Assembly: GCF_029168945.1 (NCBI RefSeq)
Contig: NC_083601.1
Location: forward strand, 74,141,595-74,205,594
From: Cannabis sativa
Taxonomy: Eukaryota > Streptophyta > Magnoliopsida > Rosales > Cannabaceae
Direction of reading: 5' to 3'
Length of the DNA stretch: 64,000 bases
Shown here piece after piece: positions 22,763 through 35,114 of the stretch; the first letter of the stretch is position 1, and every line of letters starts with the position of its first letter. The notes beneath the pieces were generated by a model, which saw only the letters and a list, made by a program, of their open reading frames with translations, was not told where the DNA came from and searched no databases. The position numbers were made by a program, and so were the translations under genes.

Positions 22763-24107
22763 TATATTTTGGGAACATGATAGTATGATTGAGTGGGAGT
22801 GCTGAACATAAATATGGAATCTATATCTTCTACTGGTGTATAGAAGTCAAGTGATGATTCCCTTCGAGCTTAGCAAATAGAAGTAAATGGATGAGCTCTT
22901 GTTTAACTGACTAATCATTAGATCACTAAACACCATTTACAGGTAGCTAAGTGTTTTAAGGGGCAAAATACATTGAGGGGTGAGAACGGTAAAGAAATCC
23001 CATCTCGATGTAGATCATCTATATAGAGGATCTTTAAATCACAATAAGATTAGAACAATGGTTAAATGAGATAGCATATAGATATCGTGGAACATACAAT
23101 ATGCTCTATATAAGTCTGAGAGTGCAATTCTAAGTTCTAAGAGTGGATTCAACGAAGAATTAATAAGTAGGAATTTACTTGGTAAATTTGGTTCACTTAT
23201 TGGAAGCTCAGCATATAGATCCATGGTCCCCATTCTAGTTGAGAACATTCTACTTGTAAGACTCATTAATTAATTCGTGATTGATCAATTATAATTCTAA
23301 AGTTAGACTATGTCTAATTTTATGAATTTTCACTGAGCAGGGGTGAAATTGTAAAGAAAAGAGTTTCTAGGTTTATTTATTTATTAATGGACTTTATATG
23401 TCTAATTAATAATTAAATTAAATGACAATATTATTTAATAATCTATTTTAGTTATTAAATAATTAGTTTTGGCATTTAAAAGGTTAGAATTGGAAAATTG
23501 GCGTTTTTGAGAAAATAGAGATAAAATTTGGTAAAACTGCAAAATCAAGTGAGGCCCAATACTACACCATGGCTGGCCACTTATTGTGGGTTTTCAAATT
23601 AATATTTTTATTATTTTAATGCCAAATAATTCCTAACCTAAACCTAGTAGTTGCCTATAAATAGAAAGTGATGGCTCAGTCAAATCAACAAGTTTTCAGA
23701 TCAACTTTCTGACAGAAATTTCTCTCTTTAGAAAAACTGAGCCTTCCCCACTTTCTATACCTGGCCGAAATCATCCCTCTCTTTTCCCTTCATCAATTTC
23801 GTGACCCTAGTGAAAGAGTGAGTGCCCACACAGAGCAAGTAGTAACTCAATCATAGATTGGAAGACTGTGAAGGATCAAACTTGAAGTAGAAGGACATTC
23901 GGGCTCAGATCTTGATTATACTCTGCTACAGAAAGGATACAAGGGTTAGAGATCTGAGTGGAAGGAGACATTAATTCCGCTGCATCAATGTAAGGTTTTC
24001 TTAACTTTATATGTGTTTAATTTATCGTTTTAGAAAGTTCATATTTAGGGTGTTTAAACAACATACTTGTGAGTAGATCTAAGATCCTGGTAAAATATAA
24101 TCCAACA

Positions 24108-27100
24108 ACTGGCCTCAGAGCTATGGTAATTGATTTACTTACAAGAAATTTGGACTTTAAAAACGATTGTTTGTTTGTTTTTGGATGGTATCATGTTGTA
24201 TTGAGTTTTATTTGATGATTGATTGATGTTTGTAAATTTTCGTGAAAAATAATTGCGATTCTGTTTCTGGAATGATTTTTATTGGATAGTATGGAAAAAA
24301 TTAAGCAAGTTAGCCTTTTACAGAACTCAATTTCGATTTTATTTGAATTAGTTATGATTTTTTGAAGATTCGAAAAAAACGAAGCTGTGCTGAAATTTTC
24401 CTGCGATCGCGAAAACTGTACGTACAGCTCACAATTTTGCCGTTTTTCTTCGATTTTTCATGCTTTTTCATGGAATTAACTTCCGATTTTTTGTATAGTT
24501 TTGTATATATACTATTACTATTCCTAATTCAATTCTAATTATCATTTTGAATTAATTTAATATTTTTTAAATTTAATTCAAGATATTAGTGTAATTTGAA
24601 TTTGAATAGAATTAGTATCTATCTTCTTGCTTAAAATCTATCTTATTTTTAAATTTGATTATATCTTATCTTATTTTTAAATTTAAGGTCAGATTTTATA
24701 TATATATATTTTAAATTAAATCTTTTTTTAGATATTTTGACCTTATTTAAATTTAAAATAAGATAATTATAATCATGTAATTTTAAATAGATGTAAGATA
24801 TTTTGCTAACTTTTAAATTTTGTTATTTTATTTATTTAAATTAAATTTAAAATCTGAAAAAGATATTTATCTTATCTTTTCTAATTTTTATTTAATTTTT
24901 ATTTATAAAATAACATTTAAATTTTAAAAGTAGTTAGCAAATTTTGAAATGATATTTAGGTTGGTTGAAATCTAATTTTTCAAAATTGTAGGTTTAATTT
25001 TAAATTTTTTTAATAATTTCGAAATTTAAATTAATAATTTTTTTTTAAAAATTTCGAAAAATAAATATTATTTTAATTTATTTTTTATTTTCAAAAATTA
25101 AATTATTTTTAAATTAATTTTTTTTTTAATTATTTATTTTTTCGAAATTATTTATTTAAAATTAAATTAATCCTACTTCCAACTATCCAGCTAACCTTGT
25201 TGCAGGAGTATGTGGTTTTAACTTGTGTGTAAGTTTTTTAAAACCTATTATTACTTGATTGCAAATAGACATGGTTACTTTTTGCCAGATCTAATGATGT
25301 GATGGCTCCCTTGGTTAAGTTAATAATTTGTAACAGGTAAATTTTACAATCTTCTTTCATCTGTGTATGACCTAGCAACATGATAGGATCCATCCAAAGT
25401 GTGCCTGTGTGAGCCTATATGTTTATTTTGTTTTAATATATATACATATAGGTTGTTGCTAAATAAAATGTCACACCATGATAGATTTTATTTAGGTCCA
25501 TTTAGTTATTGGACCTATTCAATTAATAACAGTTATTTATTTTAAGGTTAAATTCCTCTCTTTTGGGCCTTGTGTGAGAGTTGGGAGCCATAGAAGTGGG
25601 TACGACATACTGAACCCAGTACCCCCTCACATGAACTACCCCAATTGTGAAGGCCCATTTGCCTGATTTAAATAACTGTACTAGGTTAATTATATTAGTT
25701 TGACCTAATAAAATTGAATTAGCAACATAATTAACTTTTAAAATATATGAAAATTTATTTTTCATTTTAATATTTTAAAGTTAATTTTAAGAAAAACACT
25801 TTTAGTTTTAGATATTATTTCTAGACAAACTATTTGTATTTTTCTTGTATTTAATTAAATATAGAATTTTAACTAACTAGATTCTTTCTGGAGCTTGTTT
25901 AATTAAATATTCATATTTAAGTTATAAATTAGTTGTATCAACTGATTTTTCTTATCTAACTTAAATTTGAATATTTGATTTAAATTTTAAATCAAGTTGA
26001 GGAATCCTAGGCATTAGTTATTAAAGATTCTTAAGATATTTTTTAATTTAATATCTTTTCAAATATTAACTTAAAATGGAATATTTAGATATTTTTTTTA
26101 GGTTAATATCTTTTCAAATATTAACTTAAAAAGATATCTTCAAATTAAGTGGTTACAACTTAATTTTTGATATTTAATTAAATCTAAATTTGAAATTATT
26201 TAAGTTTTAGATTTTTTCTATATAACTTAAATTAGATATTTTTCAAATTTTTGAAAAGATACTTAGTCAAATAAGATATTTTCTAGATAATAATTTCTAG
26301 ACTACTTATTATTTCTAATATTTAAATAGGAAAAATAATATACTTTGTGAAATTAATTATTTAAATAATTAATTTTGGTACAATTTTATTATGTATATTT
26401 TTCCTAGTATTAAACTAGAAATAAACAATTAAGCCTTCTCTACACTTAATTATTATTTCTTGAATTTAATACATTTAATTAACTTGAAGAATCTAAATAT
26501 CTAAGTTGATTTTCATCATGATACTTAAATATTTATTGATTTTTCATGACACTTAATTAAATAGAAAATTATTTTTAGGTTGAAATTTAATTTTTCAACT
26601 TAAATTTAAATAATTTTCAAAATATATATTTTTCTTTATTTTATTAATCAATTTCGAAATTTGTATTTTAATTATGCAATATTTTTGATTTTTTTTTTTT
26701 GAAAAATAGATTGAGTTGTAAATTAATTATTTATTTTAATTAATTCTTGGACCAACTACAATCAATAATTTTTTTATTTAATTGATTAATTTAAAATAAA
26801 TTAATTCAAAATATATATATATATATATTATTAGAAATTGAATTAACTAGTCAAAAGAAAATCTAGATAGGTGATATTTTTGCTTGAAGTATTTCTTTTC
26901 TAATTTTATTATTTTCGAAAATAGTATATTTCTTTTATATACTTTAAATTTTCGAACTCAATAAATATATTCTCAAAGGAAATTTTTAAGTTCTAATGAT
27001 TTAATTTAATTCAACTTAAATTAATTTCCTTAATATTTATATTTAAGATTATTACTAAGATGGAAATAATTAATTTTATTTCAATCACCATCTAAGTATA

Positions 27101-27754
27101 ATTTTATAAATATTATATTAAATTCTTATTTTTTGAATTTCAATTCTTAATTTCGAATTTAATGAGAATTTATTTATTAGAATAATAAAGAAAATACATA
27201 TTAAAGAATGAGCTTTATTATTATTAAGATATTCGATCTCCATTGTGGGTTTTACACCGCGTTTGTTTTAGTGAGTAATCCTCTCTAATGGAGGAACGTT
27301 CATTAGCAATTTCGCACTGTTTAATCTCGCATGATAAGTGGTTTGTAAGTGTTTTATATGGTATAGATCACCCTAATGGTGGCGACCATATTTGACTTGC
27401 AAATTGCGAAACAATGGTAGAAGCTCATGAGATAGAATAGCCTTGACTCTCGCCTAAACGGGACAACGCTGGATTCCAATCTTGATCGAATAAAAGGTTG
27501 CTAGAATGCTTAACATTTTAGATGAGCTGAAAACTCTATTCAATAGATGGTAGCTTTGACTCTCGCCTAAACGGGACACTGATATCAGTTTGTTGAAAAA
27601 CCTTGGAAATTATTTAGGATTGAATTTTTTAAGTATTTTCTCATATCATTCCTACTTGCTATGTGCTTATAATTTCTGAATTGATTTTGTGTTAAACCAT
27701 TATTTATTTCTATTTGTTGATTTCTATTATTTTGTAGTATCTTGTTTTGTCAAA
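24108..27754 (+). other. Copia-B long non-coding leader
   Basis: Begins with the primer binding site TGGCCTCAGAGC at 24110-24121. Most of it is A+T-rich and without coding potential. The 3' end (27230-27620) carries the same conserved block as Copia-A: hairpins at 27280-27294 and 27369-27381 and direct repeats at 27443-27464 and 27556-27577. Conservation of this block against a drifting background suggests a cis-acting role such as packaging. Confidence 0.75.
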
Positions 27755-28609
27755 ATGAATCCCATGTTGTCACTGTTGACTGAAAATAAGCTGAATGGAT
27801 CTAACTTCAATAAATGGAATGAGAACATTAATATTGCTCTCATAGGAGAAAGTGCCTTGTTTGTTTTAACTGAGCCGTCACCTGAAGTGCCTGGGGAATG
27901 CATCCAAAGCTGTGAAAGAAAAGTATGAGCGTTGGCAGAAAGCAAATGACAAAGCTCTATACTTTATGCTTTCTAGCATGGTTGACACCCTCAAAACTCA
28001 GTTTTCTAAAACCGAGAAGGCTGCTGAAGTTATGACGAAGTTAAATGAGCTATTCGGTAAGGCATCACTTCAGTCACGCTTTGACGCGAATAAGAAGTAC
28101 ATTAATGCACGGATGGAACCTCATCAAAACGTGCGTGAACATGTTCTCCTCATGTCAAGTTATTTCCAAGAAGCCCAGGATCATGGTGCTGAAATGGACA
28201 GTGCTACTCAAGTAAGTCTTATCTTGAATAGCCTGACTCCAGCATTTCTACCATACACATCAAATTATGTCATGAATAAGAAGAAAATTGACTTTCATGA
28301 ATTAGTCAATGACTTCAAACTTATGAAAATTTGATTGGAGGACCCAAGAAGAAAGGGAGTAAACCTCACAATCCTGGGAATGGTAATGGGACGATAAAAC
28401 CTGAAGCAAATGTTGCCTCTGCTTCAAAGCCCAAATCGAAGAGGAAGTGGAACAACACCAAGAAGCGAACTAAAGCCATAAAGAATAAAAAGGCTGTTCC
28501 TTCTGGTGATGCTACACTTAAAGGAAAGTGTTTCTACTGCAATGAAAAAGGTCATTGGAAATCCCAGTGTCCTAAACTTCTTGCAAAGAAACAAGGTATT
28601 TCCATTTAA
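27755..28609 (+). pseudogene. Copia-B gag with zinc knuckle, two frameshifts
   Basis: The ATG at 27755 opens MNPMLSLLTENKLNGSNFNK, a typical start for copia gag of the UBN2/gag-polypeptide type. The frame shifts near 27895 and again near 28325. The middle part has KANDKALYFMLSS and VREHVLLMSSYFQEAQ, the capsid-like helices of this family. The last part is Lys-rich and ends with a zinc knuckle CFYCNEKGHWKSQC (C-X2-C-X4-H-X4-C) at about 28530-28571. Total length is close to a normal copia gag of about 280-300 residues. It is the only protein-coding region still recognisable as a whole in the two copia elements. Confidence 0.88.
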
Positions 28610-28642
28610 AAACTTTAAGAGTTTAGTGAATTGTTATCCAAT

Positions 28643-30438
28643 TGGATTTATGATTCTGGACTAACTTTGTTTATTTGTTTTCTTCTTCTTATAGGCCAAG
28701 CTACTTGAACTCAGATGAGTTGGATCAGCAAGCTGGACCAAGGGTGAAATCGTCCAGATGAAGATGAAGCTCTTCAATTTATTTTGAATTAATTGTTTTA
28801 GTTTAAAGACAATATGGATTTCAAATTTTAGTTAGGGATATTTATCCCTGTTTCTCTCATATTGTTGTAATACATTTTTTTTATTAATAAAGTTTATTAT
28901 TTTCGAAATTCACTATTGCAATTTATGAGATTGAGCTTCATTTAATTTTATCTTCATCAATTATTACCACATTATATTTGTATGTTTGTATGGGTAAGTG
29001 TTTTTATTATTGATGCAAATTCTATAATATTTACAACTCTTCATAGAGTTATATTAAATAAACAATAGAAACTATTTCTATGTTTATTAATAATTGTTAA
29101 TTCTCATACAATTATTAAGAATTTGTTTAATAAAAGGATCTTTTGATCTGATAGGGGTGGAGAAAAGTTAAGAAAACTATGCAGTTCAACGATCTTTTAT
29201 ATCTAATGAACTCTGGATAGTATTCAACTCCACATAAACTCTATCACACTTAGAGAATCATGATCTTTACAACCTTTAGGGGTGGATCATAATCTCTATA
29301 TACTTAGGGGTGGACGTTATCCATAGTACCCTATATGTATATTCTTAGGGGTGGAGTCTATTCCACAATTCCCTATGTAACACATATCTTCTTTAAACAT
29401 GGAAGTAATATAATGAGTCAGCTATTGTCAATATAAATTCTTGATCTTGATTGTATGTTCCATTTCGATTTTACTGTTGTAAGTAAAAGTTTGATACCTT
29501 TGAAAGTTCTTTGTTAAAGTTTCACACTACCTTAATTGAGTGGGAGAATTTTAAAGTTCTATACCCATCTTTATTAGGTTGATACTTGTGATAGGTACTT
29601 AAGAACACTACTGAAAAGCAAATCTAACCATTCACATGGATAGGAATAGCTTATCAGAATTATGAGAATAAGATAAAGAACTCTAGTTCAGTCCATTCGA
29701 ATGACTTGAACCAAGAATTCTCAATGCTCATAAAATTTGATGGTATCTTAATTTTGATTACTTTATCTCTGGCATGTATTTTTCACTTCAAAATACTAGT
29801 CTGCTATGTTGATGACTTAGTCTTAACTTAATGTTTCAGACTAATACAAAAGTCACAACTAGGTAACTCTCTAAACAATCAGAGGTTAAAAGTATTATTT
29901 AACCAGACATCTGCTATTGAGTGGGAGCTATCTGAGATGTAATCAAATAGGGAACATTAGAAGATATTTAAGAAGGATTTATGAAAGTGATCTATATGTT
30001 AGATATTAAGGAACTGTGTATCAGTTGTCCTTGTATCTCACCATCTAATTTCGAAATTCTTGAGATGGTGCTTACTTTGGGGGTGGAGGAATTATTGTAT
30101 AATAATTCAAGCTCTACCAGAGAAGAATTATAACTTTGTGTATTCGAAATCCAAGAAAGTTATATCACTAAAGATAAGTCTACACTGTATTATCTCAATT
30201 ACATATTTTAAAATATGAGAGATACGTCTTCTGTTAATTCAAATATACTTTTAAAACAGTAAAGATTTCAGTATCCCTTGATAAGTAAAACATATAGTAA
30301 AGAATGTTTCATAAGAGTTTTTATGAACTAGTTTCCAGAAGTTTGGGTGGATTCGAATATACTACACTTGATCTGAAGATCAAGACATCAGATTGACCTA
30401 TTTGCACAGTTTGTTTTATATTAGTGCAAGTGGGAGTT
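28643..30438 (+). pseudogene. Copia-B protease scrap and eroded pol
   Basis: 28643-28660 reads WIYDSG, matching the active-site segment of copia protease (W-I-x-D-S-G), but the frame closes at once. The following 1.7 kb is mostly non-coding. A VDDLV-like scrap near 29810 and a decayed counterpart of the pre-RNase H segment at about 29895-29985 mark former reverse transcriptase. Four copies of AGGGGTGGA occur (29153, 29278, 29306, 29347). An A+T-rich run with AATAAAG at about 28885 could act as a poly(A) signal after gag, but this is inference. Confidence 0.6.
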
Positions 30439-32342
30439 TGTTGGGTTTTATGCCCTAAATAAAACTCTTTACAATCTGATTAGTTATCAACATAAGAAAT
30501 TTGAAGTGATTGATGTTTGCATGAATTCTACATGCTAATGGTTTAATATGTTTATTACATTCATACACACAAAATCAGTTAAATCCAGATCATATGTTTA
30601 TTCACAATTACAGTATCGTCAACACAGTGGAATGTGATTGTGATCATATGAATCAAAAGACTTGGTCCCTGTTTCATTAGTGTTATTGGGTTTACACTAA
30701 TGTGATAATCACCGATGATGTATACTTACACTTGGAGTAAGTGTTATGTTCTTTCCAGGACATTAGTAAAGTATACTAGTTTCGAATGTATGGAGTATAC
30801 ATTGGACTGGACCGATATTGCAACTAAGTTAAGATATTACAAACTTACCGTTATACATATCTTTCCAAGTCAATATCAGTAGTTGATCTTAAGATTAAAA
30901 GAATCTAAATCCTTATATGCTTAGGCTCAACTCAGGAGTGCTATTCATGTTCTTTGATTTATTAGTTAACTCTACTTTTGGGTCAGGGTGATACGTATAT
31001 TTTGGGAACATGATAGTATGATTGAGTGGGAGTGCTGAACATAAATATGGAATCTATATCTTCTACTGGTGTATAGAAGTCAAGTGATGATTCCCTTCGA
31101 GCTTAGCAAATAGAAGTAAATGGATGAGCTCTTGTTTAACTGACTAATCATTAGATCACTAAACACCATTTACAGGTAGCTAAGTGTTTTAAGGGGCAAA
31201 ATACATTGAGGGGTGAGAACGGTAAAGAAATCCCATCTCGATGTAGATCATCTATATAGAGGATCTTTAAATCACAATAAGATTAGAACAATGGTTAAAT
31301 GAGATAGCATATTGATATCGTAGAACATACAATATGCTCTATATAAGTCTGAGAGTGCAATTCTAAGTTCTAAGAGTGGATTCAACGAAGAATTAATAAG
31401 TAGGAATTTACTTGGTAAATTTGGTTCACTTATTGGAAGCTCAGCATATAGATCCATGGTCCCCATTCTAGTTGAGAACATTCTACTTGTAAGACTCATT
31501 AATTGATTCGTGATTGATCAATTATAATTCTAAAGTTAGACTATGTCTAATTTTATGAATTTTCAACGAAAGCGAGGGTGAAATTGTAAAGAAAAGAGTT
31601 TCTAGGTTTATTTATTTATTAATGGACTTTATATGTCTAATTAATAATTAAATTAAATGACAATATTATTTAATAATCTATTTTAGTTATTAAATAATTA
31701 GTTTTGGCATTTAAAAGGTTAGAATTGGAAAATTGGCGTTTTTGAGAAAATAGAGATAAAATTTGGTAAAACTGCAAAATCAAGTGAGGCCCAATACTAC
31801 ACCATGGCTGGCCACTTATTGTGGGTTTTCAAATTAATATTTTTATTATTTTAATGCCAAATAATTCCTAACCTAAACCTAGTAGTTGCCTATAAATAGA
31901 AAGTGATGGCTCAGTCAAATCAACAAGTTTTCAGATCAACTTTCTGACAGAAATTTCTCTCTTTAGAAAAACTGAGCCTTCCCCACTTTCTATACCTGGC
32001 CGAAATCATCCCTCTCTTTTCCCTTCATCAATTTCGTGACCCTAGTGAAAGAGTGAGTGCCCACACAGAGCAAGTAGTAACTCAATCATAGATTGGAAGA
32101 CTGTGAAGGATCAAACTTGAAGTAGAAGGACATTCGGGCTCAGATCTTGATTATACTCTGCTACAGAAAGGATACAAGGGTTAGAGATCTGAGTGGAAGG
32201 AGACATTAATTCCGCTGCATCAATGTAAGGTTTTCTTAACTTTATATGTGTTTAATTTATCGTTTTAGAAAGTTCATATTTAGGGTGTTTAAACAACATA
32301 CTTGTGAGTAGATCTAAGATCCTGGTAAAATATAATCCAACA
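30439..32342 (+). repeat. Copia-B 3' LTR
   Basis: 1904 bp, TGTTGG...CCAACA, preceded by caagtgggagttt and followed by the CTTTA duplication (32343-32347). It shows the uninterrupted target site of Gypsy-A at about 30985-31010. TATAAATAG at 31891-31899. Confidence 0.95.
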
Positions 32343-32796
32343 CTTTAAGCAATAATATAAATGACACACAGGTTATGCAAATACTTTCGTTTCACATAAA
32401 ACCTAGATTATCCAATTTTAGCATTCTCAATTCTCACTTTTCAGATTTTGAATTGAGATCATAGAACATGTAGAAGGTGATCAATCTTAAACATAGAATT
32501 ACACACAAATATAGATAATTTCACAAACAAGATAAAAAGAATGGCAATTATCATTAACTAAGCAAAAACTTTAATCAACATTCATCGTCTTTCCCAATTG
32601 GGAATTTAGTTCATAAAAACCATACTAACATCCATAATTAAATCTAGAATAGAAATTAACATAGAGAAATTCAAGAGTTAAGAAAGAACTAGTTGGTGAT
32701 TGCGCTCCCGATCGTCACAATAGCTTCCTCTCCTCCTTCATTCACTTTTCGGGGCTGATTTCTGATAATTTTTGTCATAAAAGTCGAGTCCCTTAT

Positions 32797-35095
32797 TGTA
32801 ACACCCTAACTAACATAGGCGTATTACGTGATTTTTAAACATGCTGTGCAGCTCGTTGCTAATCAACGAGGTTTATGGAAAACGTGATTAATTAAAATTT
32901 TTGCTTTTTAATTAAACTTATAAAATAATATTACAAAAGACTCGGGATCCTGATTACAAAATCATTTACAAAAGTTTACTGTTCATACAAAATAATTGTC
33001 GCCTAGCGACTAGTTACAAAAATAGCCTTGCTGTCCCGAGGATCGTACGCTCCAGGCCTAACCGCCCCGACATGTACAACCTTCATAAGCTCGCTCACGG
33101 TCCATCAGCTCTAGCCTTGCCTTTACCTACACATAAACGTAGAACTGTGAGTCGACAGACTCAGTAAGAAAAGCATAATAATACTCATACATAAATCCCG
33201 GTCATGATCAGACGCCCATACCCCTGATCATAACCCTAACTGCCGTGTCCAACACGATACTGAGTCCCACTACTGCCGTGTCCAACACGGTACTGAGTTC
33301 TGAACGTTCATAGGGACGGTACTATTGACACGTAACAGCCTGATCGGTCGAACCGGTCATACTCCGGCTGCTGGTCATACTCCAGCCTGTACCAACGTGT
33401 TACTATATCCACCTGATCGGTCGAACCGGTCATACTCCGGCTGCTGGTCATACTCCAGCCTGTACCGACGGGATACGTCAATAGTACGGAACCACCAACC
33501 AAGTGTCAGCCTGATCGGTCGAACCGGTCATACTCCGGCTGCTAGTCATACTCCAGCCTGTACCGACGTGACAGGGTTGGATGGTTCGAAGCCAACATAC
33601 ATAACTAATGTAATCTAACAGGCTTCCTACATGCACGCTAAACATGTAATCTACATATGCATACTGTTATACTAATCTTACCTGGATTCCGAATTCAGGT
33701 GTGCCGGTCAACCTGACTGGAACTTTAACTGCGCGGCGGATTACAGGCTCCTAAACCATAAAAATCACAACACTATAAGTGACACGCTAAATCACTTCCC
33801 GGGGACTTAAACTAGGAACTAAAAGTTTCCCTATCGATAAAAAGCATGGCAATACCCCTTAAAACATAAAAACAAGGAAAACTAGGGTCCCTGAATTTTC
33901 CCCAACCGGTAGACCGGTTGCCCAACCGGAATTCCGGTTCTGGGAAAATTCAAAACCCCATCCGGAATTCCGGATGCACAACCGGAATTCCGGTTCCTCG
34001 CAGGCAGCAAACTCAAATTTTCATAACTTGCTCAAATCAACTCCAAATCAATTCAAACCTTCCAGACCTACTCCATATAACCCCTAGAACATTTCTAAGG
34101 CAACAAAACTACCCAGATTGCACATAATCACAAATCACCATTAAATCTCAAGCTTTGAGTTCTAAACTCAAACTTGAGCAAACCTAGCTAACATGCAATC
34201 AAACCAGCTTGAATCTACTTAAACAAGCATAATATAGCCTCTGAAAACAATTAAAAACATCAACAACAACACAGCAACAGATTCAAGACGTTTCTTTCAA
34301 AAATCATATATTTTGCATAGAAAAACCATAGCTTGCTCAACCTAAGAATCATGCTTCAAAAACAACTTCAACAACCTTAATTTAACAGAATCTAACCACA
34401 AAACACAGCAACAACCACAACCAAATAATCATGCATGCATAACACTTAATTCATCAAAATTCAACAATTTTTAAAGAAACAAGGAAGAGGAGCTAACCTA
34501 GCTTGAAGAATGCTTAGATTGGAAGAGAAATTGCTTGAAATTCAAAGAAAGAATCCAGCTCCTTGCACACACACACCCAGCCGAGAGAGAGAGGAAAAGA
34601 GAGAGTGGTTTTTGGAAATTTTTTTCTAAGTGTTGATTTTTGAAAAAAGAAATAAAAGCCACATAGCATATATCACTCATTTCAGCCAAAAAAACAATAA
34701 AATAAACATTTATTTTCAATTAATAAAATCACTAAAGACAAAATAACATTGGGGAAAAAAGACCATTTTGCCCCTCCACACCAAAATCACATAAATCACA
34801 CTAAAGGGGTATTTTTGGGAAATTCTAAATTCCCGGCCATTCCCGACATTCCCAATGCCAAATAACCCGTCCCAAACTACTAACATACTAAGTTGTGATT
34901 TCTACTGAGCCAAACACCGGGTTCCAAAATACCGGGCACCGAAAAGCAAAATTATGCAAACTACTACATGACATAAAAATACATCTCTGAATTCAATAAA
35001 TAACAGTATAATAAATTATTTAAATAGCTATAAATAATTTTCATAATTAATCATAATTAACTGCTAATTTCCAAATTAACTAAGCGGTCTTTACA
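32797..35095 (-). repeat. Gypsy-B 3' LTR
   Basis: 2299 bp. Contains three copies of a roughly 60-bp unit (about 33339-33398, 33412-33470, 33510-33568) with the paired CCGG/CTGG hairpins, two hairpins at 33244-33256 and 33276-33290, and four palindromes at 33904-33995. Confidence 0.95.
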
Positions 35096-35114
35096 ACTAT
35101 TCCCCCCTTAAAAG
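35096..35114 (-). other. Gypsy-B polypurine tract
   Basis: On the minus strand, ttttaaggggggaatagt abuts the 3' LTR, as in Gypsy-A. Confidence 0.85.

Larger units (their letters stand above)
2635..24107 (+). repeat. Copia-B 5' LTR, split by Gypsy-A
   Basis: The segments 2635-3207 and 22768-24107 together give about 1.91 kb, against 1904 bp for the 3' LTR. Gypsy-A sits between the TATAT duplications 3203-3207 and 22763-22767. The two LTRs match closely where they can be compared. A TATAAATAG box is at 23656-23664. Confidence 0.9.
2635..32342 (+). mobile_element. Copia-B: gag-only Ty1/copia-type element, interrupted
   Basis: TGTTGG...CCAACA LTRs, target duplication CTTTA at 2630-2634 and 32343-32347, a primer binding site after the left LTR and the purine tract caagtgggagttt before the right LTR define a complete element. 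Without the Gypsy-A insertion (3208-22762 plus one TATAT copy) it is about 10.1 kb. It carries a 3.6-kb non-coding leader, a frameshifted gag with one zinc knuckle, a scrap of protease and badly eroded pol. This is the architecture of a non-autonomous element with gag only (TR-GAG-like). It presumably depended on enzymes from a relative. Confidence 0.9.

Noticed and set aside
23039..23266. Open frame of 75 codons, repeated at 31272-31499
   Set aside because: Chance frame within the Copia-B LTR pair.
28670..28900. 3' end of a captured host gene after Copia-B gag
   Set aside because: No protein similarity seen. A splice-like tag and AATAAAG occur by chance in such sequence and similar stretches appear elsewhere in the leader.
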